Assembly: GCA_001599975.1 (NCBI GenBank)
Contig: BCIO01000001.1
Location: forward strand, 5,205,631 to 5,269,630
DNA from: Cystobasidiopsis lactophilus
Lineage: Eukaryota; Basidiomycota; Agaricostilbomycetes; Agaricostilbales; Chionosphaeraceae
Length of the DNA stretch: 64,000 bases
Reading direction: 5' to 3'
Positions within the stretch are counted from its first letter, which is position 1, and every line of letters starts with the position of its first letter. Under the pieces are notes generated by a model. That model was given only the letters and a program-made list of their open reading frames with translations. It was not told where the DNA came from and did not search any database. Below, piece by piece: positions 10,631-23,763 of this stretch. Position numbers and translations under genes: made by a program.

Positions 10631-13053
10631 CTATCGCATTTCTTCAATATCGCTCTTGAGCTGCACCATGTCCTGCACGGTCTGAGAGATCTGGAAATGT
10701 GGCTGCACCGGGACTTGCTCGACCTCGTATGCGTCGTCGCCGGGCAGAAGTTTCTCGAGGTCAACCGCCATCTCGCCAATCTGAGTTTCGTCGATGCCGA
10801 GCACCTCATCTTCGCGTGGAACGCGTATCGAGACGCCAGGGATATGATCCACAAGCCAGCCTGGCGCACAGAAATTAAAGCTCGGATCGTTGTGTGAAAA
10901 AGGTCCCGCTTACAGAGAATGTACGTGACCACGAAGCTGTAGCCAGCTACATAGGCGGCGGCTGCGGCTTGGTAGCCAATTTGAACCCACTGCGGCCACC
11001 TTGTAAGACAAGCAGTCAAGAATTCGCCGACAACTCATACGTGGTGGTTGATCCATCCTCCAGGGATCACAGTGAAACCCTGCAGTACCGGTTGAGAACA
11101 CTTTAAGCTTCGTATCGCTGTTAAAAACAGGAAACAGCCTACATCAAGTGCTGCGATTCGGGAGTCGGCCAGCATTCCGTTCATGAGAGTGCCAATTATG
11201 CCTCCGACACCATGGACAGCAAATATCTGTCCGCCCTTAAGGAAGGGCTCGTAGAGAATGAATGACGGAGCTTACATCGAGAGTCTCGTCGATCTACCAG
11301 GAGACTTTAGACAATTCGAAGCAGACCTTAGTATCAATACGCACGTCAAGAACGAACTTCAATTTTGTTGACCAATTGGCCCCCATGGCACCAACAATGC
11401 CAATCTGGGCAAGCACTCAGCGGCGGTCATGCCCTCGAGTGAGGGCAGCTCACCAAGCAAGCCGAAGGCACGCTGACATAGCCAGCGCAAGGGGTAACGG
11501 CCACCAGGCCCGTGACTATACCACTGCATAAGCCGATGGCTGACCACTTCTTTTGCACGTAGACTGCGGGCAAAGCCAGCTGAGCTTAAGCAAAAGACCG
11601 GCATGGTTGGCAAAGGAACGCACAATCCATGATCATCCACGTCAGGCCACCGCTCGAAGCCGCCACACAGGTGGTAAACATGGCCAGTACAGCTGATCCA
11701 GAGCAGTCATAATCTGCGTCGGACGCCGGCGCTTAGAGATCTACGAACCTCGAAGACCAGCTTGACAGGCCGAGCCAGAATTGAAACCCAACCAGCTGCA
11801 TGGTCTTGAGCTCAGAGGCTCTGGAAGTTTATCTGCGTGCTTACCCGACCCACTTGGATGGCCGTCAGTAAGTTCAAGCCGGCAACAAATGCAGCCACTC
11901 ACAAGCATGGTCGTTCCCAGGATGATGTTGGTCACGTTGCTGGGCCTGTAGTCGTTCAGCGCAGTTGTACCGTAGCCCAGTCGTTGGCCGACGTAGACAG
12001 AGTAGGCGAGGGCGGCAAAACCGGAAGACGTATGGACGGGTCCTAGCATTTGCCATCAGCTTAATTCTTGCAGAGCGCAACAAGGGGGACATGCCTCCTC
12101 CAGCAAAGTCTAGAAGCAAAGTGGGTAAGTAGAAGCGCTGAGAAACGGGCGCTTGAAGTTAACACACCCAGATCCCCAAGCTTGAACAAGAAACCATTCG
12201 ATTGCCAGATGGCATGCCTGACAAGACGGTCACTTTCAACATGGGAAGCAAAATGTATAGAAGACCAACGCGATAGGGTTGTAGACGATGCTCGACCATA
12301 GAAAAGTGAGAATGAAAATTGCCCCCAAGCCTCCGCGCTCTCTGCATCGTTTGTGAATTTGGGAGCCCTACCTAAGAAAGAAATGTACTCACGCAGAGGC
12401 CCCAAAAGCGATGGCAGGAGTGATGGCTGCAAAGGTGAATTGGTATACCGCGTAAAGAAGGGCGGGGATGCGAGGCGAGGCGAAGGAGGGTTGGGCCATA
12501 ACGTTATTCAGGCCGATGTTCTCGAGACTTCCAATGAAGCCGTTCCCTGTACTGAAAGACAAGGTGTAGCCCTGTGTAGCGACCTTGTCAGCCTGAACGC
12601 AGAGGTGAACAGCTTCGAGGACAGACCCAGAAGAAGTACTCGATGGCCACGATGCACATGATGGCCATCATCACGAGCTGCATACTCAGTGCGTTCTTTC
12701 GCTGAATGAGGCCCGAATCTGCGAGCCCGGTGAGATCAAGGCGAGCTGCGAAGAGCCACACTCCGCACAGAAGAAGCCCAAGGCCGGCGTCCTATCATCG
12801 GAGCCCTCAGATATCAGCGTGCTCATCCAATTAAGATTGAAACTGAACAAAGCGTACATCATGAGCACCAAGGCGGTCGCTGCCAAATTCCACGCAATGT
12901 CTCCGGCGCTGTAATCCTGTTCTCGCCAGCGCGTCAAGAACCCGCTGTCCGCCCCCCACAGCAGCGGCAGCTCACATATTGAACCCCTTCAGGATTGGTG
13001 TAGACGATGTTGAGGTCGGTGGTCGAGTAGGAGAGGTTGGCGTGGGTCGTCAT
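10631..13053 (-). CDS. Ammonium transporter (Amt/Mep family)
   Basis: Plasma-membrane ammonium uptake protein split by many short introns. N-terminus MTTHANLSYSTTDLNIVYTN is outside the first helix, followed by YSAGDIAWNLAATALVLMM and TPALGFFYSGLIQRKNALSM, the typical first and second helices of Amt proteins. Further landmarks: FFWGYTLSFS, NNVMAQPSFASPRIPALLYA, QFTFAAITPAIAFGAS, the Amt signature DFAGG-(intron)-PVHTSSGFAALAY, GFNSGSACQAGLRGS, and the cytoplasmic tail VPREDEVLGIDETQIGEMAV, which matches the conserved allosteric C-terminus. All signature parts appear intact across introns. Fungal Mep proteins are nitrogen-repressed; no GATA-factor site analysis was made. Exact exon borders in the 11.0-12.4 kb part are uncertain. 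Confidence 0.92.
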
Positions 13054-13505
13054 GATGAGCGGAGGGGGCCGAGAAGCGTAATTAAGGTTTGTTGCCTATT
13101 TCGCTGCCTTGCTCCCTTGCTTGCAGACGACCGACCTCTTAAACAACGATGAGAACAACGATGGTAGTCCTCTGCAAGAACGCAGGCCTGCGTAGGTGAA
13201 GCAACAACACCTTATCAAACGCCTTGCCAACATCTTGTTTACTTTTGGCCGGCCCCGGGGCAAAAATAGTTGGCGGCGCGGTCTGGCCTCGGTCAGCTGA
13301 AGGAGATTACTTACGATCACAAGCCTTGTTATGAAGTCCCTTTCGTCCGTTCAACCAGCTCCCCTTGTGCAGAAGCAGCCAGAGGACTTACCCGCAGCCA
13401 AGCCCCTGCAGATTTCCCGCTCCACCCGGGAGCCAGCGCGCTGTCCTCATCGTCCAGCCATGGGAATTTGACTACGATTGGGATCCTTCGACGCCGGTAC
13501 CAATA

Positions 13506-14538
13506 ATGCCATCAAGTCGGTCAGCGGGCGGGGCAGCAGGGAGGGTGAAGGGCAGCAAGCGCAGCGTGGCCAGCAGTCCAGTCGTGCCCGATTCCGCCCA
13601 AACCGTCTACTCCAGCGTCTTTGACCAGCCCAGCGTCCACCATCCCGTTTCCACAGTCTTCCCCACCGAGTTCCACCGCATCTCTCCCATCACCAGCCGG
13701 CAATACTCGCCGCAGTCGACGTTCAGCGAGAAGGATTGTGCGTTGATCGTCCGGCTTTGTTGTTTGGGACGGGCCAATAGCTGACCATTCTGGGTCGCCG
13801 ATCACACAGATGGGGAGACGCCGTTCGCCAAAGCCTTTTCCGTCACCCTAGCGCCAGATGCGGCGTCCAAGGGGACGTACACGCCACCCAGCCCGGAGAT
13901 TGGGTCGTCGCCAAGCCTGCCGTCGTCCGCCGAGCTGTCCCCCAACCCTTCCTTCACACAATCCCGCCGCGGCTCAACGACCGTCACCATCATCCGCACA
14001 ACAGCAGGCCAGTCGCGACCCGCGGCCTCTGCGCGGAACCCAGCGGGCCGCACGCTGCGCAACTCCAAGAGCTTGCCGGCCCTGTCCGACGCGGCGGCAC
14101 CGAAGAGAGGGTTGGGCGCCATGTTCAAAAAGCTGTTGCGAAAGGAGACGGAGCCAGAGATCGAGCAGTTCGAAAAGGCGGACAACATCACGCAGATCAT
14201 TGGGCGGCGGAAGCTCTCTTTCCAAGGTGCGCTTCCTTCTTTCCGACTGCTCCTCTTCCCCCATGGAGTCTGACACCAGGACGCTTGAACCAGAACCCAC
14301 GCAACCATTCGACTCGGCGCGGGGCAAAAACAGCCAGTCTGGCGTCACGGTCAAGAGCGAGAGCGCGCTGCACTTCCAATCCAGCTTCACCCACAGCCGG
14401 CGGCGGAGCTCTGGGCTGAGCGCCATGGCGGTAGAGATTGCCAAGTTGTCGGTGGTAGAGGAGCCACCCGTGATGTTCGAGTCGCCGGACAGCGGCATTA
14501 GAGGCGAGGACTTCGGGTCGCCGACATGTAACCAATAG
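13506..14538 (+). CDS. Hypothetical Ser/Pro-rich protein
   Basis: I do not recognise the family. Three exons fit in phase (13506-13737, 13810-14226, 14294-14538), 297 residues from ATG at 13506. The protein is mostly disordered and Ser/Pro/Arg-rich, with one denser segment (GLGAMFKKLLRKETEPEIEQ, then FEKADNITQIIGRRKLSFQ) that could be an amphipathic helix followed by a conserved motif. The C-terminal exon has RRRSSGLSAMAVEIAKLSVV, a possible basophilic kinase site followed by a helix. The frame is open upstream of the chosen start (VLIVQPWEFDYDWDP), with no ATG until a stop near 13332, so an additional 5' exon is likely and the true N-terminus may lie upstream. It converges on the DUF4604 gene. 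Confidence 0.55.
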
Positions 14539-14574
14539 ATGAAACTTGTACAGGCAACCCTGCGTCTTCTTTAT

Positions 14575-15080
14575 TCACTCTGCATCGAAGCTGAGCAGGC
14601 CTTTGGAGGGCGCTTTGCTCTTCGACTTTGACTTCTTCTTGGGCTCCTCTTTGGCGGGCTTCTTGCGAGAATCGACCTCGGTGTCGGCCGCCTTGCGCTT
14701 CTGGCCCGATGAGAAGGTCATGGGCTTCTGCTTTTGCTTTGGCTGCGCCGAGGAGGCAGGGGTGGGCGCTTCTTTGCCGGCCTCTTCATCCTGAGGTGCT
14801 GGCTCCTCGTCTTTGTCCCCTCGCTTGACTGTTGTTTGCTTCTGAGTGCATTTCCACTTCATGTGGTGTGGCAATACTCACTTCTGTCGACCTCTGCCTG
14901 AGACAAGTGCCGGTCTGCGTTGAGGACAACGACCTGGGGCGCTTCATCGCCTTCTTCGTCCGACCGCTCTGCCCGGTCCTCTGCTGGCCGCTCTGGGATG
15001 GGAGGGCGGGAGGAGACGGAGCTGCCGCCCTGGAGCATGTTGCGAATGAAGGCTGGTTGCTCGCCGGCCTCGTACTTCAT
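14575..15080 (-). CDS. DUF4604 (KIAA1143-like) protein
   Basis: Two exons (15080-14882 and 14828-14575) separated by a 53-nt GTGAGT intron give about 150 residues. The start MKYEAGEQPAFIRNMLQGG, the RPPIPERP motif, the acidic stretch SDEEGDEAPQVVVLNADRHL and the lysine-rich tail ending KGLLSFDAE correspond to the conserved blocks of the DUF4604/KIAA1143 family, whose members are small, highly charged and of unknown function, probably nuclear. Length fits the family. The C-terminal half (PKQKQKPM, RKKPAKEEPKKKSKSKSK) is strongly basic. Confidence 0.75.
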
Positions 15081-15726
15081 GTCTGCGCGGCTTTTAATTT
15101 ATGAAGTGTCGAACGGACCGAAGGGTGGCTCACTTTTCATTTGGAATGGCGTCGGCATCTTGCTCTACACTCTCTGGTCGAGTTCAACAAGCAAGTTTGG
15201 ACGTATGTGGACGAGAAGGCAAAGCGTGAAAATGCGAAGGCAAGTCACGCGTTTTCGGCGCAAAACCGGCGAATGAAGGCGTGGCGAGTGGCGACAACGC
15301 TGCTTCCTTTTGGGTCCAACTAGGTGGGCAATTGAATGAAAGCAAATGACATTGAAAAGATAACGTCGATAAAAGGAGAAGTACAATGAATATTGACACG
15401 TAGCAGAGGAAGAGGAGGAAAAAGAGGCTAGTCACAAAGAAAGAAAGGGTTGGCATGGCGTGGTGTGGCAAAAGGAAGTTGAGCATGGGTGATTCTGACG
15501 AGTAGCGAGTTCAGGGAGTGTTGAGATGTCCCCTCTCGTTAGGCGCGAAACTGCAGACAAAACCATCCTTTTTGCACTGCTTACAAGCCATGGGCGTGAC
15601 TAGTGGAGGGCATCGGTACTTGAAGGTGTTGCTGTTTGATGCGGCAATTTGACAACTAGGGAAGCAATAACACTTCATCTCGTAACATGCGAAATCGAGA
15701 TTTAACGCACTTCGTGCAACGCTTGC
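15081..15726. other. Intergenic or untranslated region with no clear gene
   Basis: About 650 bases upstream of the DUF4604 gene and downstream of an unrecognised minus-strand gene. One short minus-strand frame at about 15520-15705 carries Cys pairs (ACYEMKCYCFPSCQIA, later MACKQCKKDGFVC) that might be part of an exon, but I could not join it to a start or to neighbouring exons. Confidence 0.35.
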
Positions 15727-16332
15727 TCAACTTGAAGAGCTGGAGCTCGCGGCCTTGCCTGAGGTGGTCGGGATCGCACCCCGTCTTTCCCTCGCGACAC
15801 CTGCAGTGGCCAGATTTATTGGAAGCAAACCCGTCGTGGATAAATCACACTTACTGACTGCATCGTCCTGCGCGCTCTCCGTTTGCAAACAGTAATTCGC
15901 CAGTATCCAGCAGAGCAGCAAATCCATGCAAAAGAAGGTACACTCTTCGGTCCACAAGCGCTCGCGCAAGATTTGCTGGCCAGGGTCCATGGAGTGCTTG
16001 GTTATAAGGGATGAAACCATGCGGTTGGACCGCCGAAGTCGCTACCTCTGGTGGATGAACTGGAGCTGGCACACCAGTCGCGACTTGTTGGACATTGTGT
16101 GCAGCGTGCTCTTGGGGTGGCGGAAATTTTGTATGCGTGACAAAATTATGACCGCGACGTTTCCCTTCAGCGGCGATCCAGTACCTGCAGGCGGGGGTGG
16201 CCTGTCCGGGTAGGTCAGATTGACGAGAGAGAAGCGTTTCAAAACGGTCCTCACTCGTGAATTCGTTTGTCGTTCTTCTTGGGCCATCGCTCCCAGTGAC
16301 GAAAACCAGGAGTTCTGATGGTCTGATTGCAT
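15727..16332 (-). CDS. Unrecognised gene, tentative
   Basis: Not recognised. The strongest piece is 15985-15727, reading MDPGQQILRERLWTEECTFF, a Cys/Leu-rich segment, an in-frame 54-nt intron with a good GTAAGT donor, and a tail ending in a run of serines. An upstream exon could be 16332 downwards (MAQEERQTNSRVRTVLKRFS). A competing 183-codon frame (16402-15851) covers the same DNA in another phase. The splice pattern favours a minus-strand gene, but which frame is used is not settled. No domain, signal peptide or clear membrane helix can be named. Confidence 0.25.
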
Positions 16333-16435
16333 TCCAAGATGTCACACTTAATCTGAGCGTTCTAGCATACAACCTACGGAAGCCAAGACGGGCGAGATCC
16401 ATAGGTTAGGTGATTTTGGTTGGGATGGGCCCTGT

Positions 16436-17106
16436 TCATTGATTCTTCAGAAGAGAAAAGAAAGAGAAAGACACGGCAAGAACGGACGCAACCAGTGCTC
16501 TTCCACAGTAGCGCCAGTCCCCATCCTCGGAATTTCCGGGGTCGCAGTGCCACACCCAATAATACTTGCCTTCCTCGAGCCATTTTTCGAAACCAGGGTG
16601 AGAGCGCAGAGGTCTGTAAGGATCTTCGGGGTCTACCCAGAGGTAACGAATGGCGTCCTCGAACTTCAGAGCCCTTGATGCGTGGTCATGACTCACCGAA
16701 TTAAGCAACGTATGCATTCTGGAAGTGATACTTACGAGAAGTTGGCCCTTTCAATTACACCGGTCATTGTGCGAGCGCAACCGAGATCGGTGGCAAAAGA
16801 GGCTGCAAAGGAAGTCGCAACGAGCTCGACGCCAGGAAGACAGGGGCAAGTAGAGGTTTGGCAAGGATTAAGAACAGCTTGGCTGGCAGCCGAAACGAAA
16901 GACTGGCCGTAGAGGAACGCGAGAACTCGGACGCCGTCGACTCGAACGGAATGTTTGAACAGAAGGAGATTATCATCCCTTGTCCGGCAGCCAAATGGTA
17001 AGAAACGACATCTGTGCAAGTCGACAGGGAGACAGAACGCCTGAGATTTAGATTCCAGGACGTGCCCCAAGTTGGGCCTTGACCGGCTGTGGCGAAGGGT
17101 GCTCAA
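16436..17106 (-). CDS. Unrecognised protein with Trp/Tyr-rich C-terminal block
   Basis: Not recognised. Two exons read well. The upstream one (about 17106-16738) encodes DDNLLLFKHSVRVDGVRVLA, FLYGQSFVSAASQAVL and ELVATSFAASFATDLGCART and ends at a strong GTAAGTATC donor. The downstream exon (about 16679-16436) encodes FEDAIRYLWVDPEDPYRPLR, SHPGFEKWLEEGKYYWVWHC and DPGNSEDGDWRYCG. The second exon looks like a conserved compact domain, and the tail ends in a hydrophobic VSFSFFSLL stretch. The start is uncertain; ATG at 17106 is in frame but lies in poorly coding sequence. The opposite strand is also partly open here and was judged a shadow. Confidence 0.4.
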
Positions 17107-17571
17107 AAAGCCTCACTGTCTTAGACTCTCCCCGGTACGCAGCATGGCGCACATCTGGAGAACAGGAAGAGTCTTTTACTGGCAGGATGAGGAATCGAAT
17201 GATTCCCAGGTGCAGTCCTTGACCTCCTCTGGCCTTTGACGACAATGGAAGACGCCTCCAACAGGCGGTGGCAGTTAGACAATGGACTCGAGGGATGGGT
17301 CTGGGCGACGACACAGGGGATAGAGACAGAAGCAGAGCAAAGGCAGGGAAAGGGCGCTAAAATGATCATGAAACGGTCCCACTCGTCAAGCAAAGACAGT
17401 CTCGATAGACTCGCCACTCGTACACCAAAGCTGTGCCTTATGTCGCCGTCTGTGGTCAACGAGCTCAAAGCACCTTGAGCGCCATCATCATCTGGCACAG
17501 GCCCAAGGCCTTTCACAAATTCGCCAGCACAAAAAACTTCTGACGACTTCTGTCCAACGCCACCACCCAAG

Positions 17572-19035
17572 ATGTCCACAGACGCCGTGAAAATCACTTT
17601 GGGAAAGCGAGACGCCGCCCAGAAGGCAACGCAAGCTCCGGTTTGGAGCGTGAGCCAGTCGACGAGCCAGGCCGACGCCCCAATTGACGCCCTTTGCGAC
17701 AAGCACGGTCAGCCTGCGTTTGCCTCTACATGAGAGCGAGAAAGCTCAACCTCCTGTTGTTCTACATAGACCGACCCAACCAGGTCTGCTGCCGCGAGCT
17801 TCGAGGCAGCGACGAGCGAACTCTCATTGATCCGGCGATCGTTCGAGATGGTGAGCCGACGCCGCCACCATAGCTTCCCTTCCTTTGGAAAAGTGCTGAA
17901 TCGAATGCCAACAACAGCCATCATTGGCTTTTCAGATGGAATGTAAGCGGGAAGAGAGCCTCTTCATCCCAAACGGAAGCAGTTCTCATGCCCTGGCCTC
18001 CTCTCTACTCCAGAACCGTGCCGTTTGGCCTCACAGCTGGTCTGGCATCTCTTGGTGACTCTAAAATCGTGGTTTTGGGCGGGTTGGCAGAGCTCATTGC
18101 CGGGGCTATCTCGATGGTGAATTAGCCCTCTTCTCATTGGCTCGCTCGCCTTGACGTCCCAAATTTCCATCCAGGGCATTGGCGGATTCCTGGCCTCTCA
18201 AGCGGACCAAGACCATTACCTGTATCTTCGCAAGGCCACGCATGTCGGTCTTATTCTCCCCTCCTCTCCCTGCTGGACGATCATCTGAAAACTTGTCGGC
18301 CGAGCAGGAACGCGTCCAGCGGTCGTGCGCAGGCGAGATGGAGCGCGAGGTGCACGAGATCCTCGGGCCTATGGGGCTGGAGCAATCAGTGTCGCGTCGG
18401 GTGGCAGGCGCTCTGCTCAGCTCGGAGAGCGACTTCGTCAAGAACCCGCCCTCAGCCCGCCAGCCGTCCTGGTTCGGCGAAGTCCTGCGCAAGGTTGCCC
18501 GCACCCCAAGCGGCCTGAAATCAAGGGACGCAGAAAACGGAGGAGCTAGCTTGTCGGGCGAAGAGGAGAACCTCAAGGTCGGCACCGACGACGTGGGCAT
18601 GACCGCCTTCCTGCTCAAGTTTGGCGAGGGCATCGAAGACGTCCCCACCTCGCGCCTTTGGATCTCTGCCATCACCATCGGGCTCGGCTACGCTGTTGGC
18701 GGCATGATCCCTTTGGTGGGCTTCGTTCGATCTGGACCCTGCAGTGGACTAACGACCATGAGCAGATTCCCTACTTTATCATCAAAAACGCCCTCATGGC
18801 TCTGTACTGGTCAATAGGCGTCACTTGCCTTACCCTCATCATCTTTGGCTGGTGGGTTGAACAACGTTATTGCTCCATTCATAAGCTGAGTTTTGGTGGC
18901 AATCACAGCTTCAAATGCTACTTCACCGGCGGGTCAATTAGCTTTGTCGGCTACCTCCGCGCAGGCTCTACCACTCTATGCGTTGGTGGACTGGCAGCAG
19001 CTGCGGCGTGGGCTGTCGTCAGGGCTTTAGAATAG
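17572..19035 (+). CDS. CCC1: CCC1/VIT-family vacuolar iron/manganese transporter
   Basis: Imports Fe(II)/Mn(II) into the vacuole. The start MSTDAVKITLGKRDAAQKAT gives a cytosolic tail, followed by CCRELRGSDERTLIDPAIVR and AIIGFSDGMTVPFGLTAGLA, the conserved cytosolic and first-helix region of Ccc1. Next come LGGLAELIAGAISM, GIGGFLASQADQDHYLYLRK and RSCAGEMEREVHEIL in the metal-binding domain, a variable loop, VGTDDVGMTAFLLKFGEGIE, LWISAITIGLGYAVGGMIPL, IPYFIIKNALMALYWSIGVT and a last helix ending AVVRALE. Six or seven introns interrupt it. All family blocks are present, so the transporter looks intact. In other fungi CCC1 is repressed when iron is low by iron-responsive regulators; no such site was identified here. 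Confidence 0.93.
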
Positions 19036-19775
19036 GCCTCTGTGTATTTCTTCTCCGGGATGCAACGGGCATTCTTGGCATCGAAGGCTGAAGACGGCCG
19101 TGCGCTTTGTTATTACAGTAAAGCAAGATCCTAGAGAGAGAAGCCCGTTGTTTTGTTGACGGATAAGACTATTTTTTGAAGGGGACCACCAAAGAAACTT
19201 CACCACTTCCGACCACATACCGCGCGACTCTAACACTTGCTTTCTTGCGGTTGAAAGATACTGAGGGAGAAGATGGAGGGGTATTACTTGGGTGTGCCAT
19301 TGGGGAGAAGACAGAAGCGCGAGAGAGGGAAAACACAAAAGAGGAGGAAGGGTCGACGGGACCGAGCCAGCGAGAAAGACGAGAAAAGAGTCGGCCCTTG
19401 AAAGCAAGATCTTCCTTTTATATCCACACGTTTGAAGTAAGACCGAAGAACAATTCCACCACCACCTCCATCACGCCCCGTCCGACGAACCGATCTCTTG
19501 CTCCTCGCTTTTCTAAAGATGGAGACCCTCTCTTGAAAGTTGCATTCTTTAACTTGACGAGATATGGCCGGCGCGCGCGAGGGGACCGAGGGGAGTAAGA
19601 TTCTGGATAAAAAGTTGGTGCGGGTTGGTGAGGATGAGAACCGGGTCTCTCGGTGTGAAAGAGAGAAGCGACGAAGAAGTAGGCGAGGGACAGAGGGCGA
19701 GGTGGACGGTGGACAAGGTGGAAGAAGAAAAAGGCGGGCAGGTTGGCAAAATTTTGTGGATAGGTGCACACCGTT
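19036..19775. other. Convergent intergenic region
   Basis: Between the convergent CCC1 and BAH-PHD genes, about 740 bases holding both 3' UTRs. The part from 19300 to 19750 is purine-rich on the + strand (many GA and GAAG runs). No open frame with coding character was seen on either strand. Confidence 0.5.
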
Positions 19776-21341
19776 TTAGATGTTCTGGGAGCACTCCGGG
19801 CAGACGTATTTCTCCTCGAGCTTGGCGTCGTAGTCGTAGTCGGTGTCCGAACCCTCTTTCTTCATGGTGTCCATCATGTTGCGCCACTCGGTCCAGGCCT
19901 CGTAGCCGGCGCGGTTAAGACCATCGGTGATGGTCTCCTGGTTGAAGTCTCCGGCGGCGATGAGCTCGCGGGCCTTGTGGACGATGTTGATGTTCCCGCC
20001 GATGCCCCACTCCTTGCCGCGGATGATGGACATCTTGGCCAGGGTCTTGATATCCTCGGGCGCGTCCTGGATGGCGTTGCCAAACTCGATGTCGGTGTCG
20101 TCGGAGAGCGACATGCACCCCTCGTGGAACCACTTGGAGCAGTTGAGGCAGTAGTGCTGGATTGTGAGGTAGGGCGAGTAAGGGATCTGACAGGTGCAGT
20201 GCAGGTTCAAGCCGGGGAAAGCGGCCTTCTTGGCTCCCTTGCCCTTCTTCAACGTGGTACCCTGGGGAGGGAGGGTCATGCGGTAGAAGTAGTTCTCGTT
20301 GGAGGCGCAATGGTAAGGGTTCGGCTGGTCCTCCGGGTTGGTGGGGTCCTCGAACGTGTGGTCCTCGCGCTCCTTGTCCTCAATGAGCTGGACCGGGTTC
20401 TGGTCTGGGGGCGCGTTGTCGTCAAAGTAGTAGATGGGCACGGGGTCTTTTTGCGTTTGAGCTTTCGTTATGGCGGGGTGTGGGAGGGAGAAACCCACCA
20501 CAGCAGGAGAAGACAGAGATGACGGACTTGAAGTCGGTAGCGATGACCTCCTTCATGCCCATGTCCTTGTACATTTGTCCAACCACGTCCTGGACTCTGT
20601 GAGAGACAAACAAAGCCGGAATTGAGATGCAAGCTTTGGGCAAGAGATTGATAGACGCTCACTTGGGCGAGATGCGCTTCTCGTCCTCCTCGACCTCGTG
20701 AGGGCGGTAGTACCACTGGACGAGGACAAAGACGTCAGCGGGGTCTGCGACCCACTCGCCGGTCCTCTCGTCGACCATGGATTTGGCGCGGATGTCCTTG
20801 ACGATGCCGAGCCAGTAGTCAGACTGCTCAGGTCCGTTGGCGTGCGTTTTGTCCCACGAGTTTGGCTCGCCGAGGACAAAGACGACCTGTTCCTTTTTAA
20901 ACTCGACCGTCGACTTGTCGTCCATCTCGGCTGTCGGGAGGCCAACGTAATCATCAATCTGCGAGAGGCGAGAACATAGCGCGGATCTAACCTCGAAAGG
21001 ACGGGAAGGGCTGGAAGTCCTGCAGCATCCTGATCGAAGGCACCTTGATGATCACCTTGGTAGCTTGGCATTAACATTGTGTCGTGGGTGTGCAACCAAG
21101 CGGGACAAGAGCGCACCTCAACGAGCTTGTCGGTGCCGGCCCGCTTCTTGGTGTAGAGCATGCCATTGTCCTCGGCGTTGGCGAACGCCTGTTTGGCCTT
21201 CTTGGACGTCCTGCCAGAGCTGACGTGGCCACCGTTGCGGGCGGACGCCTTGCGCTTCTTGGAGGCGGCCAGCTCGGCGTCAGATCCCGCGTCTGTCGAG
21301 GCGGTTGGCTCAGCCTTGGCTTTGCGGCCCGGTTTGGACAT
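19776..21341 (-). CDS. BAH-PHD chromatin protein
   Basis: Nuclear histone-reader-type protein. The start MSKPGRKAKAEPTASTDAGS is followed by a Lys/Arg-rich tail with likely nuclear signals (SKKRKASARN, GRTSKKAKQAF). Later exons encode a bromo-adjacent homology (BAH) domain: KKEQVVFVLGE, DYWLGIVKDIRAK, ADVFVLVQWYYRPHEVEE, KEVIATDFKSVISVFS and PVPIYYFDDNAP. The last exon (20460-19776) holds a PHD-type zinc finger: HCTCQIPYSPYLTIQHYCLN, CSKWFHEGCM and, far downstream, KYVCPECSQNI, so the finger is split by an insert of about 75 residues between Cys/His pairs. BAH-PHD proteins of this layout include fungal readers of H3K27 methylation (EPR-1 type); orthology is inference. Confidence 0.85.
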
Positions 21342-21672
21342 CGCTCGCTGCCCGGGCGTGTGGGTTTGGGTGTGTAGGGGTGTGCAGGTGTGCCGGCTGG
21401 GGGTGCAGCGCGGGGCAGAAGGTCGTCGAACGGTCACAAAACAATGTTGACGGGAGCAGTGCGCCTTGGGGCCGGTGCTGGTTTGGACGGCCTGGACGGT
21501 GCTGGGTGCAGTCTGTACGCTGTGCAAGTGCTCAGTGTGCGCTCTCGTGCTGTTACGGGCCCTGCGAGAGCTCCAACGGCTTTTCACGCCCAAAGGGCAC
21601 CACAAGCTTGTTTGGTCTTTGGGCCGCGGACTTTGACTTTCACGCAGCCGCTGTCACAGACTGACAGCGAGG

Positions 21673-23583
<1,911 letters not shown>

Positions 23584-23763
23584 TGTCTTCGAACGCACGC
23601 GCACACGCTTTGTATATTCGTTTTCCCCATCTACGACGCTCCTTTTCGTTTCACGTCTTCCTCAAGTTTTACAATATCTCAAATTCCCCCCTTTCTACGG
23701 TGGGGAAGAGATATGATGATGATGGCCCGTCCCCTCTGCAATTGTATTCTACGACCCCGGATT

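Noticed and set aside
10489-11019. 176-codon minus frame over the end of the ammonium transporter
   Set aside because: Shadow frame; the true C-terminus reads in another phase and carries conserved Amt tail motifs.
17121-17702. 193-codon minus frame
   Set aside because: Overlaps the start of CCC1 on the other strand and shows no domain or splice logic.
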